Source: Clostridium massiliamazoniense (lineage in GTDB: Bacteria > Bacillota > Clostridia > Clostridiales > Clostridiaceae). Taken from it: 64,000 bases of DNA. The stretch spans positions 248,001 to 312,000 of the forward strand of contig NZ_LN879468.1 of NCBI RefSeq assembly GCF_001403635.1, in the 5' to 3' direction. Position numbers and translations under genes: made by a program. Below the pieces are notes generated by a model that was not told the origin of the DNA, searched no databases, and was given only the letters and a program-made list of their open reading frames with translations. Of this stretch, positions 54,944-63,920 are shown piece after piece (the first letter of the stretch is position 1; the number at the start of each line of letters is the position of its first letter).

Positions 54944-55897
54944 ATGAAAAGTATAGGGAAATTTTTATTATTAATAGGATTAGTAACAAGTATTTCAATG
55001 ATTAATGTAGGATGTACAAGGTTTGTTAGTGATGAGGATGAGTCACTTAATGAAGATTTTGGATTTATAAATAAGGAAAGAGATGATGAAAATAAAAAAG
55101 AAGAGGAAGAGAAAAAAGAGATAGTAAAAGATAATGATAAAGAATTAAAAGAGGAAGAAGAAACTAAAAATAACATAGAAAATATAGAGTCAAGGAATTG
55201 TTTAGGAAGTGCTAGAGCAAGTGGAGTTAGTAAGTATGATGTTGAAAAGATGTTAAAGGGACAATATGAAGGACCTTTAGCTGATGAAAAAATAGTATTT
55301 TTAACCTTTGATGATGGTCCAAGTAGGAATACTATAGAAATTTTAAATGTTTTAAAAAAATATAATGTTAATGGAACTTTTTTTGTTTTAGGTAGTGCTG
55401 TAAAGAATAATCCAGAGTACTTAAAAGAAATTTTTGAAAGTGGAAATGCTATTGGGAATCATACTTATAATCATAGTTATAAAAAAATATATCCAAATCA
55501 AGCAGTGTCTATATCAGATTATATGGAAGAATACAATAAAACGGAGGATGAAATTAGAAAGATTTTGGGAGATGAATTTTCAAGTAATTTAATAAGAATG
55601 CCCGGTGGGGAAATGAGCAGAGAATTTTATAACGACCCCAATTTAAGCTCATTTAAAGATAGATTAAAAAGAGAGAATATAGCAAGTATAGATTGGAATG
55701 CTTTAAATGGAGATGCAGAGGGAAAAAATTACTCAGTTAATGAATTAGTTGATTATGCTAAAAAATCAGCAGCGGGAAAAAATCATGTAGTGTTATTAAT
55801 GCATGATACAGAACAAAAGTATTTGACAGTGAGAGCTTTACCTGAAATTATAGAGTACTTTAAAAGCGAGGGATATAGTTTTAAAATAATGATATAA
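54944..55897 (+). CDS. polysaccharide deacetylase lipoprotein
   Basis: A secreted NodB-domain carbohydrate esterase (CE4) of 317 residues. The signal peptide ends in the lipobox INVGC (lipid-modified C24), followed by a Glu/Lys-rich linker (30-85). Catalytic motifs: TFDDGPSRNT with D123-D124 and the metal histidines H173 and H177 in GNHTYNHSY; LLMHDTEQK near the end. It probably removes N-acetyl groups from peptidoglycan GlcNAc at the membrane face, giving lysozyme resistance. Confidence 0.92.
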   Translation: MKSIGKFLLLIGLVTSISMINVGCTRFVSDEDESLNEDFGFINKERDDENKKEEEEKKEIVKDNDKELKEEEETKNNIENIESRNCLGSARASGVSKYDVEKMLKGQYEGPLADEKIVFLTFDDGPSRNTIEILNVLKKYNVNGTFFVLGSAVKNNPEYLKEIFESGNAIGNHTYNHSYKKIYPNQAVSISDYMEEYNKTEDEIRKILGDEFSSNLIRMPGGEMSREFYNDPNLSSFKDRLKRENIASIDWNALNGDAEGKNYSVNELVDYAKKSAAGKNHVVLLMHDTEQKYLTVRALPEIIEYFKSEGYSFKIMI

Positions 55898-55966
55898 TAT
55901 TAAAAAAATAATACAGTGACTAGTTATAAAAAAATTTTAACTAGATTAAGTTAGGAGTACTCAAGA

Positions 55967-56437
55967 GTGATTAATAAATTTATTTATGAAACAAAATTAG
56001 GAAATATATTAATATGTGATAATGGTAAAGCTATTATAGAATTGAAATTTACAAAGGAAAAGTGTGTTCCACAAATTATGAGAGAAAGTACATTAACTAA
56101 AAAAGCTTATAATGAGATAATAGAGTTTTTTGAGGGAAAAAGAAAGGTATTTGACTTTCCAATAGAGCCTTCAGGAACAGAGTTTCAAAAGAAAGTATGG
56201 AATGCTTTAAGAGAGATTCCCTATGGAGAAACTAGAAGTTATAAAGATATAGCTATAGCAATAGGAAATGAAAAGGCAGTTAGGGCTGTTGGGGGGGCAA
56301 ATAATAAAAATCCAGTTCACATAGTAGTTCCATGTCATAGAGTGGTAGGGATAAAAGGTGATTTAGTTGGATATGCTGGGGGAATAGATGTGAAAAAGGA
56401 ACTTTTAAAGCTTGAAAGTGAAATGAAGATGAAATAA
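55967..56437 (+). CDS. ogt: methylated-DNA--protein-cysteine methyltransferase
   Basis: A 156-residue O6-alkylguanine-DNA alkyltransferase. The acceptor cysteine is C123 in IVVPCHRVVG; GTEFQKKVWNALREIPYGET is the DNA-binding helix region and RAVGGANNKNP the preceding loop. It repairs O6-methylguanine in a single-turnover reaction. The start is GTG preceded by TTAGGAG. It lies 69 bases behind the deacetylase gene, probably independent of it. Confidence 0.95.
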   Translation: MINKFIYETKLGNILICDNGKAIIELKFTKEKCVPQIMRESTLTKKAYNEIIEFFEGKRKVFDFPIEPSGTEFQKKVWNALREIPYGETRSYKDIAIAIGNEKAVRAVGGANNKNPVHIVVPCHRVVGIKGDLVGYAGGIDVKKELLKLESEMKMK

Positions 56438-56472
56438 TTTATATTATATTGTATAATATTGAGTTGAGTTTA

Positions 56473-56521
56473 AAAATAGCTTCTAAAATTAGGAAGAGTT
56501 AACTTTAGAAGCTATTTTCTA
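56473..56521 (+). terminator. terminator after ogt
   Basis: AAAATAGCTTCTAAA pairs with TTTAGAAGCTATTTT (15 bp perfect) over a 16-base loop. Confidence 0.85.
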
Positions 56522-56579
56522 AAATTATATGATGAAAATTTTAATAATAAGATAATGAAACTTAGGATAAGGTGACTAT

Positions 56580-59105
56580 ATGGAATTTATTAAGCAAAAG
56601 AAAATACTAACTTTATTTAGAGGGTTAGTGGGAGTTATAATTTTATTATTATTAACTTTAGGGTCTAAGGAGTTTTTTGGAACTTTTAGAGTTAGAGTTT
56701 TAGAAAAGGCATTAGCTCATCTTTCAATTACATCATTTGTATTTATAGTAGTAATAGGATTTATAGCATTTATACCTATGTGTCTTTATGATTACTTAAT
56801 AAGTAAAAAATTAAAGTTAGATATTTCTTATAGAAATATATTAAAATATGGATGGATATCAAATGCTGTGAATACTGTAGCTAGTATTGGAGATGCAGTG
56901 GAGATAAATCTTAGAACAACATTTTATAAAAATGAAATAAAAGATTCAAATAATCTAGTAAAGGAAATTTCTAGGGTTACTAAATTAAATCCAATTGGCT
57001 TATCAATACTTTCTATAATTTATATTATATTTTATTGTAAAAGTATTAATTTATTTACCTTTTCTGGTGTAATTACGATTATAGTAGCCTTATATATTCC
57101 AGTGCTTATTATATATAAATTAATTAAGAATAAGAATGACGATAAGGAAGCTTTAGAATATAAATATGTACTATCTGTAAGTATGGTATCTTTTTTAGAT
57201 TGGCTTTTACCAGTAATATTATTTTTCTTAATATTAAAAGTGTTAGGGATTAATATTTATTTTGGTTATTTCTTTCCTATATACTTACTTTCTATGATAT
57301 TAGGTGTTATAAGTATGTTACCTGGTGGAGTAGGAGCCTTTGATTTATCCATGTTAGTAGGTCTAATAATTTTAGGTATTCCGAAGGAATATGGAGTATT
57401 AGCAGTAGTATTATACAGAATTACTTATTATATAAATCCACTTATAATAGCAGGAATATTATTTTTAGTAGATTTTTGGGCAAATACAAATAAAAAATTA
57501 AAAAGTGTCATAGAGACAGTGATAGGGAAAGTAGGAGTAGTATTTCTTAGAGCTTTAGTTCTTATATCTGGAATAGCTTTATTAATTAGTAATGCAGTTC
57601 CAGGTTTAGTATATAGATTTAAAGAATTAAAATTTTTAAGTTATGCTACAGAAATGCACTTTTCAAAGGCTTTAGTAATAACTGTAGGCTTTTTACTTAT
57701 AGTGATGTCTAGTTTATTAAAATATAAAGCAAAAAGTATCCACTATTTAACAGTTGCTTTTTTATTAGTAGGAACTATCTTAACAATAATGAAATCTTTT
57801 AACTATATAGCAGCAAGCTATCTTATATTAGTAGCTTTTGCTCTAGCACTTAGTAAAAAAGAATTTTCTAAAGAAAGTTTTGTAATAGGAATAGAAACAA
57901 TAATATACAATGTAGTAATGATAGGCGGATTTTGGTTAATATATATAGCTGTAGCTTATTTAAGTTTTCCTTTTAATGCCCACGGCTTAAAAAGGATTTT
58001 TAGAGCTATACATGTATATAGAAATTTAGTTAGCTTCAGTACTATGGGAATGATAGCTGCTTTAATATTTATTATAATTATGTATTTCATTGGTAAATAT
58101 AGAAACAAAATAGTTCATAGTACTGTTGATGATAATTTAGATAGAATAAAAGAAATATTAGAAAAATACAATGGAACTTCTCTTACACATTTAGTTTATT
58201 TAAAAGATAAGTATGTTTATTTATCAGATAAATATGATGGAATGATACAATATTCAGTTTATTCAGACAAACTTATGGTTCTAGGCAATCCTATAGGAAA
58301 TCTTGATACTATGAAAGAATTTATAGAAGAATTTTATGATTTTGCAGATAACTTTGGATATATTCCAATATTCTTTGAAGTTAATGGACAAATGCTTGAG
58401 GTATTACATGAATTTGGATATGAATTTATGAAGCTAGGAGAATCAGCGGTGGTTGATGTTCAAAGTTTTACTATAGCAGGTCAAAAAATGCAAAAGGTGA
58501 GAACTTGTTGTAATAAAATTAATAGAGAAGGATATAGCTTTGAGGTCATTTATGGTCCATTTTCTTCAGGGCTTTTAAATGAAATGAAAGAAATTTCTGA
58601 TAAGTGGTTAAATGGAAGAAAAGAAATGGGATTTTCAATGGGATTTTTTGATGAAGACTATATAAATGATGGTCCCTTAGGAATAGTTAGAGATAGCGAA
58701 GGTGTATTAAAGGCCTTTGTAACAATAATGCCAACCTATGGGGAAAATAAGAGATTTTGTTCAGATTTAATGAGATTTTCTAGGGATACTCCAAGGGGAG
58801 TAATGGATTATATGTTTGTTCAGTTGCTAGAATGGGGAAAAGAAAATAATTATGAAACCTTTGATTTTGGAGTAGCACCACTTTCAAATGTAGGTACATC
58901 TAAATATTCATTTTTAAGTGAAAGATTAGCCTATCAACTTTATTATTATGGTCAAAGATTTTATTCTTTTGAAGGTCTTAAGAAGTTTAAAGGAAAGTAT
59001 GCTAATAGTTGGGAACCTAAATTTTTAGCTTATAAAAGTAAATTAAAGCTTCCAATAACATCTTTACAAGCTAATTTAACAGTATCCACATCAAAGAAAA
59101 AATAG
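56580..59105 (+). CDS. mprF: MprF, aminoacyl-phosphatidylglycerol synthase and flippase
   Basis: A bifunctional 841-residue membrane protein. The N-terminal part (about 1-510) has roughly 14 membrane segments, including LPGGVGAFDLSMLVG, and flips the lipid. The cytosolic C-terminal part (about 520-841) is the GNAT-like aminoacyl transferase (DUF2156) with SEKWLNGRKEMGFSMGFFDE-type and FDFGVAPLSNVG motifs. It transfers lysine or alanine from tRNA to phosphatidylglycerol, lowering surface charge and giving resistance to cationic peptides. Lys versus Ala specificity cannot be told. AAGGTG precedes the ATG. Confidence 0.93.
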   Translation: MEFIKQKKILTLFRGLVGVIILLLLTLGSKEFFGTFRVRVLEKALAHLSITSFVFIVVIGFIAFIPMCLYDYLISKKLKLDISYRNILKYGWISNAVNTVASIGDAVEINLRTTFYKNEIKDSNNLVKEISRVTKLNPIGLSILSIIYIIFYCKSINLFTFSGVITIIVALYIPVLIIYKLIKNKNDDKEALEYKYVLSVSMVSFLDWLLPVILFFLILKVLGINIYFGYFFPIYLLSMILGVISMLPGGVGAFDLSMLVGLIILGIPKEYGVLAVVLYRITYYINPLIIAGILFLVDFWANTNKKLKSVIETVIGKVGVVFLRALVLISGIALLISNAVPGLVYRFKELKFLSYATEMHFSKALVITVGFLLIVMSSLLKYKAKSIHYLTVAFLLVGTILTIMKSFNYIAASYLILVAFALALSKKEFSKESFVIGIETIIYNVVMIGGFWLIYIAVAYLSFPFNAHGLKRIFRAIHVYRNLVSFSTMGMIAALIFIIIMYFIGKYRNKIVHSTVDDNLDRIKEILEKYNGTSLTHLVYLKDKYVYLSDKYDGMIQYSVYSDKLMVLGNPIGNLDTMKEFIEEFYDFADNFGYIPIFFEVNGQMLEVLHEFGYEFMKLGESAVVDVQSFTIAGQKMQKVRTCCNKINREGYSFEVIYGPFSSGLLNEMKEISDKWLNGRKEMGFSMGFFDEDYINDGPLGIVRDSEGVLKAFVTIMPTYGENKRFCSDLMRFSRDTPRGVMDYMFVQLLEWGKENNYETFDFGVAPLSNVGTSKYSFLSERLAYQLYYYGQRFYSFEGLKKFKGKYANSWEPKFLAYKSKLKLPITSLQANLTVSTSKKK

Positions 59106-59106
59106 T

Positions 59107-59158
59107 AAGAGTGTCCTAAAGGTGGAATTATAATTCCTCTTTAGTGACACTCTTATTT
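59107..59158. terminator. two-part bidirectional terminator
   Basis: Outer stem AAGAGTGTC/GACACTCTT, then AAAG/CTTT, then GGAAT/ATTCC around TATA. It separates convergent mprF and the EndoU gene and has the same architecture as 20243 and 44283. Confidence 0.85.
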
Positions 59159-59166
59159 CTTTTATT

Positions 59167-59706
59167 TTAATATTTAGGGAAAGCAGAAATTATTTTACCA
59201 TCAGAAGTTAAATACATTTCTATTTTCATACCGTTTTTAGCCTTACCTACATAAATATTACCATGAATATTTTGAGCATTTGAATAAGCTTCATTAATAG
59301 AATCTATAACCTTTTGAGGGCTCATAGAATTTGGGAAAAATGTAGAATATCCATTATCATCAGATTTAACTTTTCCATCAATTTCGGCTTTAGCCTTAAA
59401 TACCCCAAAAGCATTAGGAGCAGATTCTGTTCCAGAAATAATACAACTAGATGAATTTTTTATATTAGCATAATGGAAACCTTCTGCTTTGCCATCTTTT
59501 ACAGTACCAAAGAAAATATGTTTAATAGCGCTAGGTAAAAAATTACTAGTATTTTTTAAATGGCTTACATCAGATGTAGTATAGACTCCCTTATCATTGC
59601 TTGCTCTGTGGTCATGATAATTATCACCTTTGTTAGAATAATTTATAAATGCAAAAACAGCAGCAATTATAATAACAATAATAATTATTAAAAAATTTCT
59701 TTTCAT
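59167..59706 (-). CDS. secreted or membrane-anchored EndoU-family protein
   Basis: A 179-residue protein with a hydrophobic N-terminal anchor (about 5-21) and a bacterial EndoU nuclease domain (about 55-179). Likely catalytic residues are H63 in IKHIFFGTV, H78 in EGFHYAN and K155 or K161 in the VGKAKNGMKIE segment. The ending YLTSDGKIISAFP is typical. EndoU domains cleave RNA and often serve as toxin tips; here the domain stands alone behind an export signal. No immunity-like gene is adjacent. TAGGAGTAACAA precedes the ATG. Confidence 0.82.
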   Translation of the reverse strand: MKRNFLIIIIVIIIAAVFAFINYSNKGDNYHDHRASNDKGVYTTSDVSHLKNTSNFLPSAIKHIFFGTVKDGKAEGFHYANIKNSSSCIISGTESAPNAFGVFKAKAEIDGKVKSDDNGYSTFFPNSMSPQKVIDSINEAYSNAQNIHGNIYVGKAKNGMKIEMYLTSDGKIISAFPKY

Positions 59707-59800
59707 TTGTTACTCCTATTTAAAAATATTGTTTATTTTTCAATTATATCAAATAAATATGAGTATTGTTAAGAGATTATTATATGCAAAAATGGAACTT

Positions 59801-60919
59801 TTAATTCTCTTTTAAATAACTTACTGCTTTTTCTATTCTTGATAAAGCATCTCTTAACATTAATTTAGGACAAGCTATATTTAATCTATGGAAGCCTTCG
59901 CCGCCTATTCCAAAGGATGGACCATAGTTAAGGGCTACTTTTCCTACATTTAGTAAGGCTTTTTTTACTTCTAAATCAGTTTTATTTAGTTTTGAAAAAT
60001 CAAGCCACATTAAGTAAGTACCTTCTGGTTTTTTCACAGATACTTCAGGAACATTTTTGTTTATATAGTCTACAACAAAATCTGCATTGCTTTCTAGATA
60101 AATTAAAAGTTGATCAAGCCAATTTTCACAATTTTTATAAGCAGCTTCAGTTGCTACAAGGCTAAATGCATTATTTCTTTTTATATCTATTCGCGTAAAA
60201 GCTTTATCTAAAGCATATAAATAGTCTTCATTTGAAGTAATAGCATAGGAGCATTGAAGTCCTGCAATATTAAAACTTTTGCTTGGAGACATACATGTAA
60301 TTGTTATATTAGATAATTCATCACTTATTGAAGCAAATGGAGTATGCTTATGATTTTTAAAAATTATATCACTATGAATTTCATCAGATATTACAATAAC
60401 ATTATGTTTTAAACATATTTCACCAAGCTTTTCAAGTTCTTCTTTTCTCCAAACTCTTCCTACAGGGTTATGAGGATTGCAAAGTAAAAACATTTTTACA
60501 TTTCTTATATTATTTTCGATATTTTCATAGTCCATGACATAGTCGCCATTTTCTATTTTTTTTAGAGGACTTACAACAAGTTCTCTATTATTATTTCTAA
60601 CTACAGAACTAAATGGACTATAAACAGGCTGTTGAATCATAATTTTATCCCCTTCTTTAGTAAGGGAGTCTATAGCTAAACTTATTGTTGGAATTACACC
60701 AGGGCTAAATAAAAGCCAATTTTTATTTATAGACCATTGAAATCTTTTTTCTAACCAGTTTTTAATAGAATCATTGTAACTTTCTGGTCGTGTTGTATAA
60801 CCATAAATTCCTTGTTCTAATCTGTTTTTTAAACTTTCTAAAATTGCAGGTGCAACCTTGAAGTCCATGTCTGCTACCCACATTGGTAATAAATCATTGC
60901 TACCGAAGTTTATATCCAT
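59801..60919 (-). CDS. PatB/MalY-type aminotransferase, N-terminus lost to a repeat
   Basis: PLP enzyme of the cystathionine beta-lyase (PatB/MalY) group, 372 residues from the first possible ATG. LPMWVADMDF is the family N-terminal motif, the PLP lysine is K214 in SPSKSFNIAG, and CNPHNPVGRVW and SDEIHSD are cofactor contacts. Upstream in frame the sequence continues EIIDRSDNFSVKWSE, which belongs to the family, but no ATG, GTG or TTG precedes it before a stop; the first few residues have been replaced by a dispersed repeat copy. The protein may start at 60919 without its usual first 20 or so residues, or the gene may be inactive. Confidence 0.85.
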   Translation of the reverse strand: MDINFGSNDLLPMWVADMDFKVAPAILESLKNRLEQGIYGYTTRPESYNDSIKNWLEKRFQWSINKNWLLFSPGVIPTISLAIDSLTKEGDKIMIQQPVYSPFSSVVRNNNRELVVSPLKKIENGDYVMDYENIENNIRNVKMFLLCNPHNPVGRVWRKEELEKLGEICLKHNVIVISDEIHSDIIFKNHKHTPFASISDELSNITITCMSPSKSFNIAGLQCSYAITSNEDYLYALDKAFTRIDIKRNNAFSLVATEAAYKNCENWLDQLLIYLESNADFVVDYINKNVPEVSVKKPEGTYLMWLDFSKLNKTDLEVKKALLNVGKVALNYGPSFGIGGEGFHRLNIACPKLMLRDALSRIEKAVSYLKEN

Positions 60920-60962
60920 TTCAGACCACTTAACTGAAAAATTATCACTTCTATCGATTATT

Positions 60963-61062
60963 TCAGATAAACAGCCACAGGTCTATAGATAACTTCCACT
61001 AAAATTAAATTAGAACTAAAGCTCAGCTAGAACTAAAATTCTATTTGAATTAAGTCTTAGTT
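60963..61062 (+). repeat. dispersed structured repeat, 5'-truncated
   Basis: It has the arm GATAAACAGCC, the small hairpin TAGAACTAAAATTCTA and the tail TTGAATTAAGTCTTAGTTTA. TTAGAACTAAA and CTAGAACTAAA form an internal duplication. Its left end lies in the 5' end of the patB-like gene. Confidence 0.85.
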
Positions 61063-61175
61063 TATTCTTATAGTTTCTATTTTAACATTTAAATGCGTTT
61101 ATATTAAAAGAAAAAAATGTTATTATTATAACAAAGAGATAAATAATCGAAATATGTTGAAAAGGGGAGTGCAAA

Positions 61176-61748
61176 ATGAAAAGTTTAGAAGATAAAATAA
61201 GAGAAGAAGGAAGAGTAAGGGAAGGGAACATAATAAAGGTTGATAACTTTTTAAATCACCAAATGGACATAAAGTTTTTAAATGAAATTGGTAAAGAATT
61301 TAAAAGAATCTTTGCTGAAGAGAAAATAGACAAGATTTTAACTATAGAAGCATCAGGTATAGGAATTGCTGCAATTGTATCACAATATTTTGATTATGTT
61401 CCAGTTGTCTTTGCTAAAAAAGTAGAGAGCTTAAACTTAGATAGTGATTTATATGAAACAAAGGTTATGTCATTTACAAAGAACAAAGAATATACAGTTA
61501 GAGTAGGAAAAAGATTCTTAAATGAGGGAGAAAATATATTAATAATAGATGATTTCCTAGCAAAAGGTTGCGCATCTAAAGGATTAATCGAATTAGTGAA
61601 TATGGCAAAATGTAATTTGGTGGGAATTGGTATTGTAATAGAAAAAGGATTCCAAGAAGGTAGAGAAGTGTTAGAGGCTATGGGAGCTAGAGTTGAATCT
61701 TTAGCTATTATAGATTCTATAGAAAATGGAGAAATCAAATTTAGATAA
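61176..61748 (+). CDS. xpt: xanthine phosphoribosyltransferase
   Basis: A 190-residue Xpt converting xanthine and PRPP to XMP. Signatures: [30 protein letters not shown] and the PRPP loop [11 protein letters not shown]. It works in purine salvage in the cytoplasm. AAAAGGGGAG precedes the ATG. In Bacillus xpt is preceded by a guanine riboswitch; the roughly 110 bases between the repeat and this gene show no purine riboswitch core. Confidence 0.95.
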   Translation: MKSLEDKIREEGRVREGNIIKVDNFLNHQMDIKFLNEIGKEFKRIFAEEKIDKILTIEASGIGIAAIVSQYFDYVPVVFAKKVESLNLDSDLYETKVMSFTKNKEYTVRVGKRFLNEGENILIIDDFLAKGCASKGLIELVNMAKCNLVGIGIVIEKGFQEGREVLEAMGARVESLAIIDSIENGEIKFR

Positions 61749-61782
61749 GATAATAAAACTTAATTAAAAATTTTAAAGTTAG

Positions 61783-61834
61783 TTAAACTATGACAAGATA
61801 AAATAAAGGTTCACTTTGTCATAGTTTAATTTTG
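61783..61834 (+). terminator. terminator of xpt
   Basis: TTAAACTATGACAA pairs with TTGTCATAGTTTAA (14 bp perfect) over 19 bases, then TTTTG. Confidence 0.85.
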
Positions 61835-61899
61835 TAAATTAAATAATAAATATTAATTTTTATAAATAGAAAAAGGTTGTATTGTTAGGAGAAGTGGTT

Positions 61900-62871
61900 A
61901 TGAAGGAAATAAATATACAAGATATTGATGGATTTTTATTAGGACATAGTGAAGATATAAAAGCAGGAACAGGATGTACAGTTTTATTAAGTAAAGAAGG
62001 AGGAAGTGCTGGAGTTTCAGTAAAAGGAGGGGCACCAGGAACAAGAGAAACAGATTTATTAGAACCTACAGAAATGATAGAAAAGGTACATGCTATTGTT
62101 CTTGCAGGAGGTTCAGCTTTTGGTTTAGATGCATCTTCTGGTGTAATGGAGTATTTAGAGGAATGTAATGTTGGATTTGATGTTGGTGTAGGAAAGGTTC
62201 CAATCGTATGTTCAGCTGTATTATTTGACTTGCTATGTGGTGATTCAAAGGTGAGACCAAACAAAGAAATGGGTTATAAAGCAGCTAAAAATGCAGAAAG
62301 TTATAAGAAAAATATTAATGGAAACATAGGTTGTGGAACAGGAGCAACCATTGGAAAGATGTTAGGACCAGAATATGCAATGAAAGGTGGGTTTGGAAGT
62401 TATGCAGTAGAAATTGGAGATTTAAAAGTAGGCGCTATAGTTGGAGTAAATTGTGTTGGTGATGTTATTAATCCTGAAAATGGACAGATAATAGGTGGGG
62501 CATTTAATAAAGAAGAGAAAAAATTTTATAATACACAAAAATTTCTTTTTGAAAACTATGATAAATCAATAAAAGCTTTTAAAGGTAATACAACTATAGG
62601 TGTTGTAATGTCTAATGCTAAATTTACAAAAGCTGAGAATAAAAGAATTGCTTCAGTATCACATAATGCCTTTGCTAGAACTATAAAACCAGCACATACC
62701 ATGTTTGATGGAGATACTATTTTTTCTATATCAAGTGGATTAATTGAGGCAGATATTAATTTAGTAGCAGAATTATCAACTTATGCTATGGAAAAAGCAG
62801 TTGTTAATGCAATTAATAATGCAGAAACTGCTTATGGCTATATAAGTAAAAAGGAGTTATCTGATAATTAG
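61900..62871 (+). CDS. P1 family peptidase (DmpA/BapA-type)
   Basis: A self-processing N-terminal-nucleophile aminopeptidase, 323 residues. DGFLLGHSEDIKAGTGCTVLL, KGGAPGTRETDLL, AGGSAFGLDASSGVM and KVGAIVGVNCVGDV are characteristic of family S58; the auto-cleavage site before the catalytic serine or threonine is expected around GNTTIGVVMSNAKF. It cleaves N-terminal residues from small peptides or amides. TTG 61882 is in frame, but TTAGGAGAAGTGG supports ATG 61900. Confidence 0.92.
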   Translation: MKEINIQDIDGFLLGHSEDIKAGTGCTVLLSKEGGSAGVSVKGGAPGTRETDLLEPTEMIEKVHAIVLAGGSAFGLDASSGVMEYLEECNVGFDVGVGKVPIVCSAVLFDLLCGDSKVRPNKEMGYKAAKNAESYKKNINGNIGCGTGATIGKMLGPEYAMKGGFGSYAVEIGDLKVGAIVGVNCVGDVINPENGQIIGGAFNKEEKKFYNTQKFLFENYDKSIKAFKGNTTIGVVMSNAKFTKAENKRIASVSHNAFARTIKPAHTMFDGDTIFSISSGLIEADINLVAELSTYAMEKAVVNAINNAETAYGYISKKELSDN

Positions 62872-62931
62872 CGATGATAGATATATATAATTTTGGATCA
62901 AGTAAGAGAAGAAATCGGGGAAAGTGAATTT

Positions 62932-63042
62932 ATGAATAGAGTAACTATATCCTTTAGTGGTGGAATTTATGAATTTAATTTTGATGACATAAATAAAACT
63001 CTTAAAATAGTAGACAAACTTTTATATGTTGCAAAAAAATAA
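62932..63042 (+). CDS. small hypothetical protein
   Basis: ATG after CGGGGAAAG encodes 36 residues: MNRVTISFSGGIYEFNFDD followed by INKTLKIVDKLLYVAKK. It has a strand-rich start and an amphipathic end. TTG 62893 would add 13 residues without a ribosome binding site. It may be translated with the P1 peptidase gene 60 bases upstream. Confidence 0.5.
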   Translation: MNRVTISFSGGIYEFNFDDINKTLKIVDKLLYVAKK

Positions 63043-63063
63043 AATAATATTAGGTTAAAAGTA

Positions 63064-63112
63064 AAATACAGCTTTCCTTTAGAGATAATTTACTCAAAAG
63101 GGAAGCTGTATT
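63064..63112. terminator. bidirectional terminator
   Basis: AATACAGCTTTCCTTT pairs with AAAGGGAAGCTGTATT (16 positions, one wobble) between convergent small genes, with A/T runs on both sides. Confidence 0.85.
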
Positions 63113-63114
63113 AT

Positions 63115-63471
63115 TTAGATTGTGCCTATTTCATATTCAAGATCTAAAAGACCTTTTAAAATTCGATATTTGTATTTATGAAGTAATCCTTTTTTTTCTT
63201 CATGATTTTCAGCTTTATTATAGTGTCCAAGCAATGAGTGAATTCTTTTTAAATAGGATTGTAATTCAAGTAAAAAATCTTCATTATGCATAGTAGATTG
63301 CTTTAATAAAATTTCTATAGTATCTAAAGATGTGTTTATAAATTCTTCATCATCTTTTACATTAATTTCTTTATTTGCTGAAATTTTTTCAAAAATTTCT
63401 GAGGCGTGTGTTTTTATGTTATTTAGTAAATTTTCGTAATATTCTTCTTTAAATTCAACTATTTCTTTCAT
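63115..63471 (-). CDS. hypothetical helical protein
   Basis: A 118-residue, charged, all-helical protein (KEIVEFKEEYYENLLNNIK start, ending LLDLEYEIGTI) without signal peptide, membrane segment or cysteine. I do not recognise the family. ATGGAGGTTATATCTA on the minus strand supplies a good ribosome binding site, and a terminator follows, so it is likely a real gene. Confidence 0.7.
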   Translation of the reverse strand: MKEIVEFKEEYYENLLNNIKTHASEIFEKISANKEINVKDDEEFINTSLDTIEILLKQSTMHNEDFLLELQSYLKRIHSLLGHYNKAENHEEKKGLLHKYKYRILKGLLDLEYEIGTI

Positions 63472-63920
63472 TAGATATAACCTCCATGTAAAATGTATTT
63501 TTTAGTTTTATTAGAGAGATTAATTTAAGTAATAAGTCATAAATTGGGGTTTAATTCAGATAATTTTAATCCTAGTTGAATTTATCTAGGAATTTATATC
63601 TGTTTATTTTTAACTTAATTTTATATATATACAATTTTTTGTGCAAATAAAGAGTTATATGAAATTGAAAAATATATATAAGAGTTTCTTAGATAAATTT
63701 TGTATAATAATAAAATTTCTATGAATTTTCTTTATTCTATACTTTATTATTTTATATTTATAAATTTGGGTTAATTTTAATAATAAACTTTAAAAATTAT
63801 TATTATAATAAAAAAATAACATTAAATCCATTTAATTTATATTGAATTAAAAAATAGTAAATGATAGAATTAATGGAAAACAGAATTAGTAACATAAGCT
63901 TTTTATTGGGGGATAAAATT
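63472..63920. other. AT-rich intergenic region before the RND gene
   Basis: About 450 bases with promoters for divergent genes expected but no distinct element. I see no operator palindrome or small gene. Confidence 0.5.

Noticed and set aside
61060-61175. Expected guanine riboswitch before xpt
   Set aside because: None of the conserved purine-riboswitch loops is visible; the leader is short AT-rich sequence after a repeat copy.
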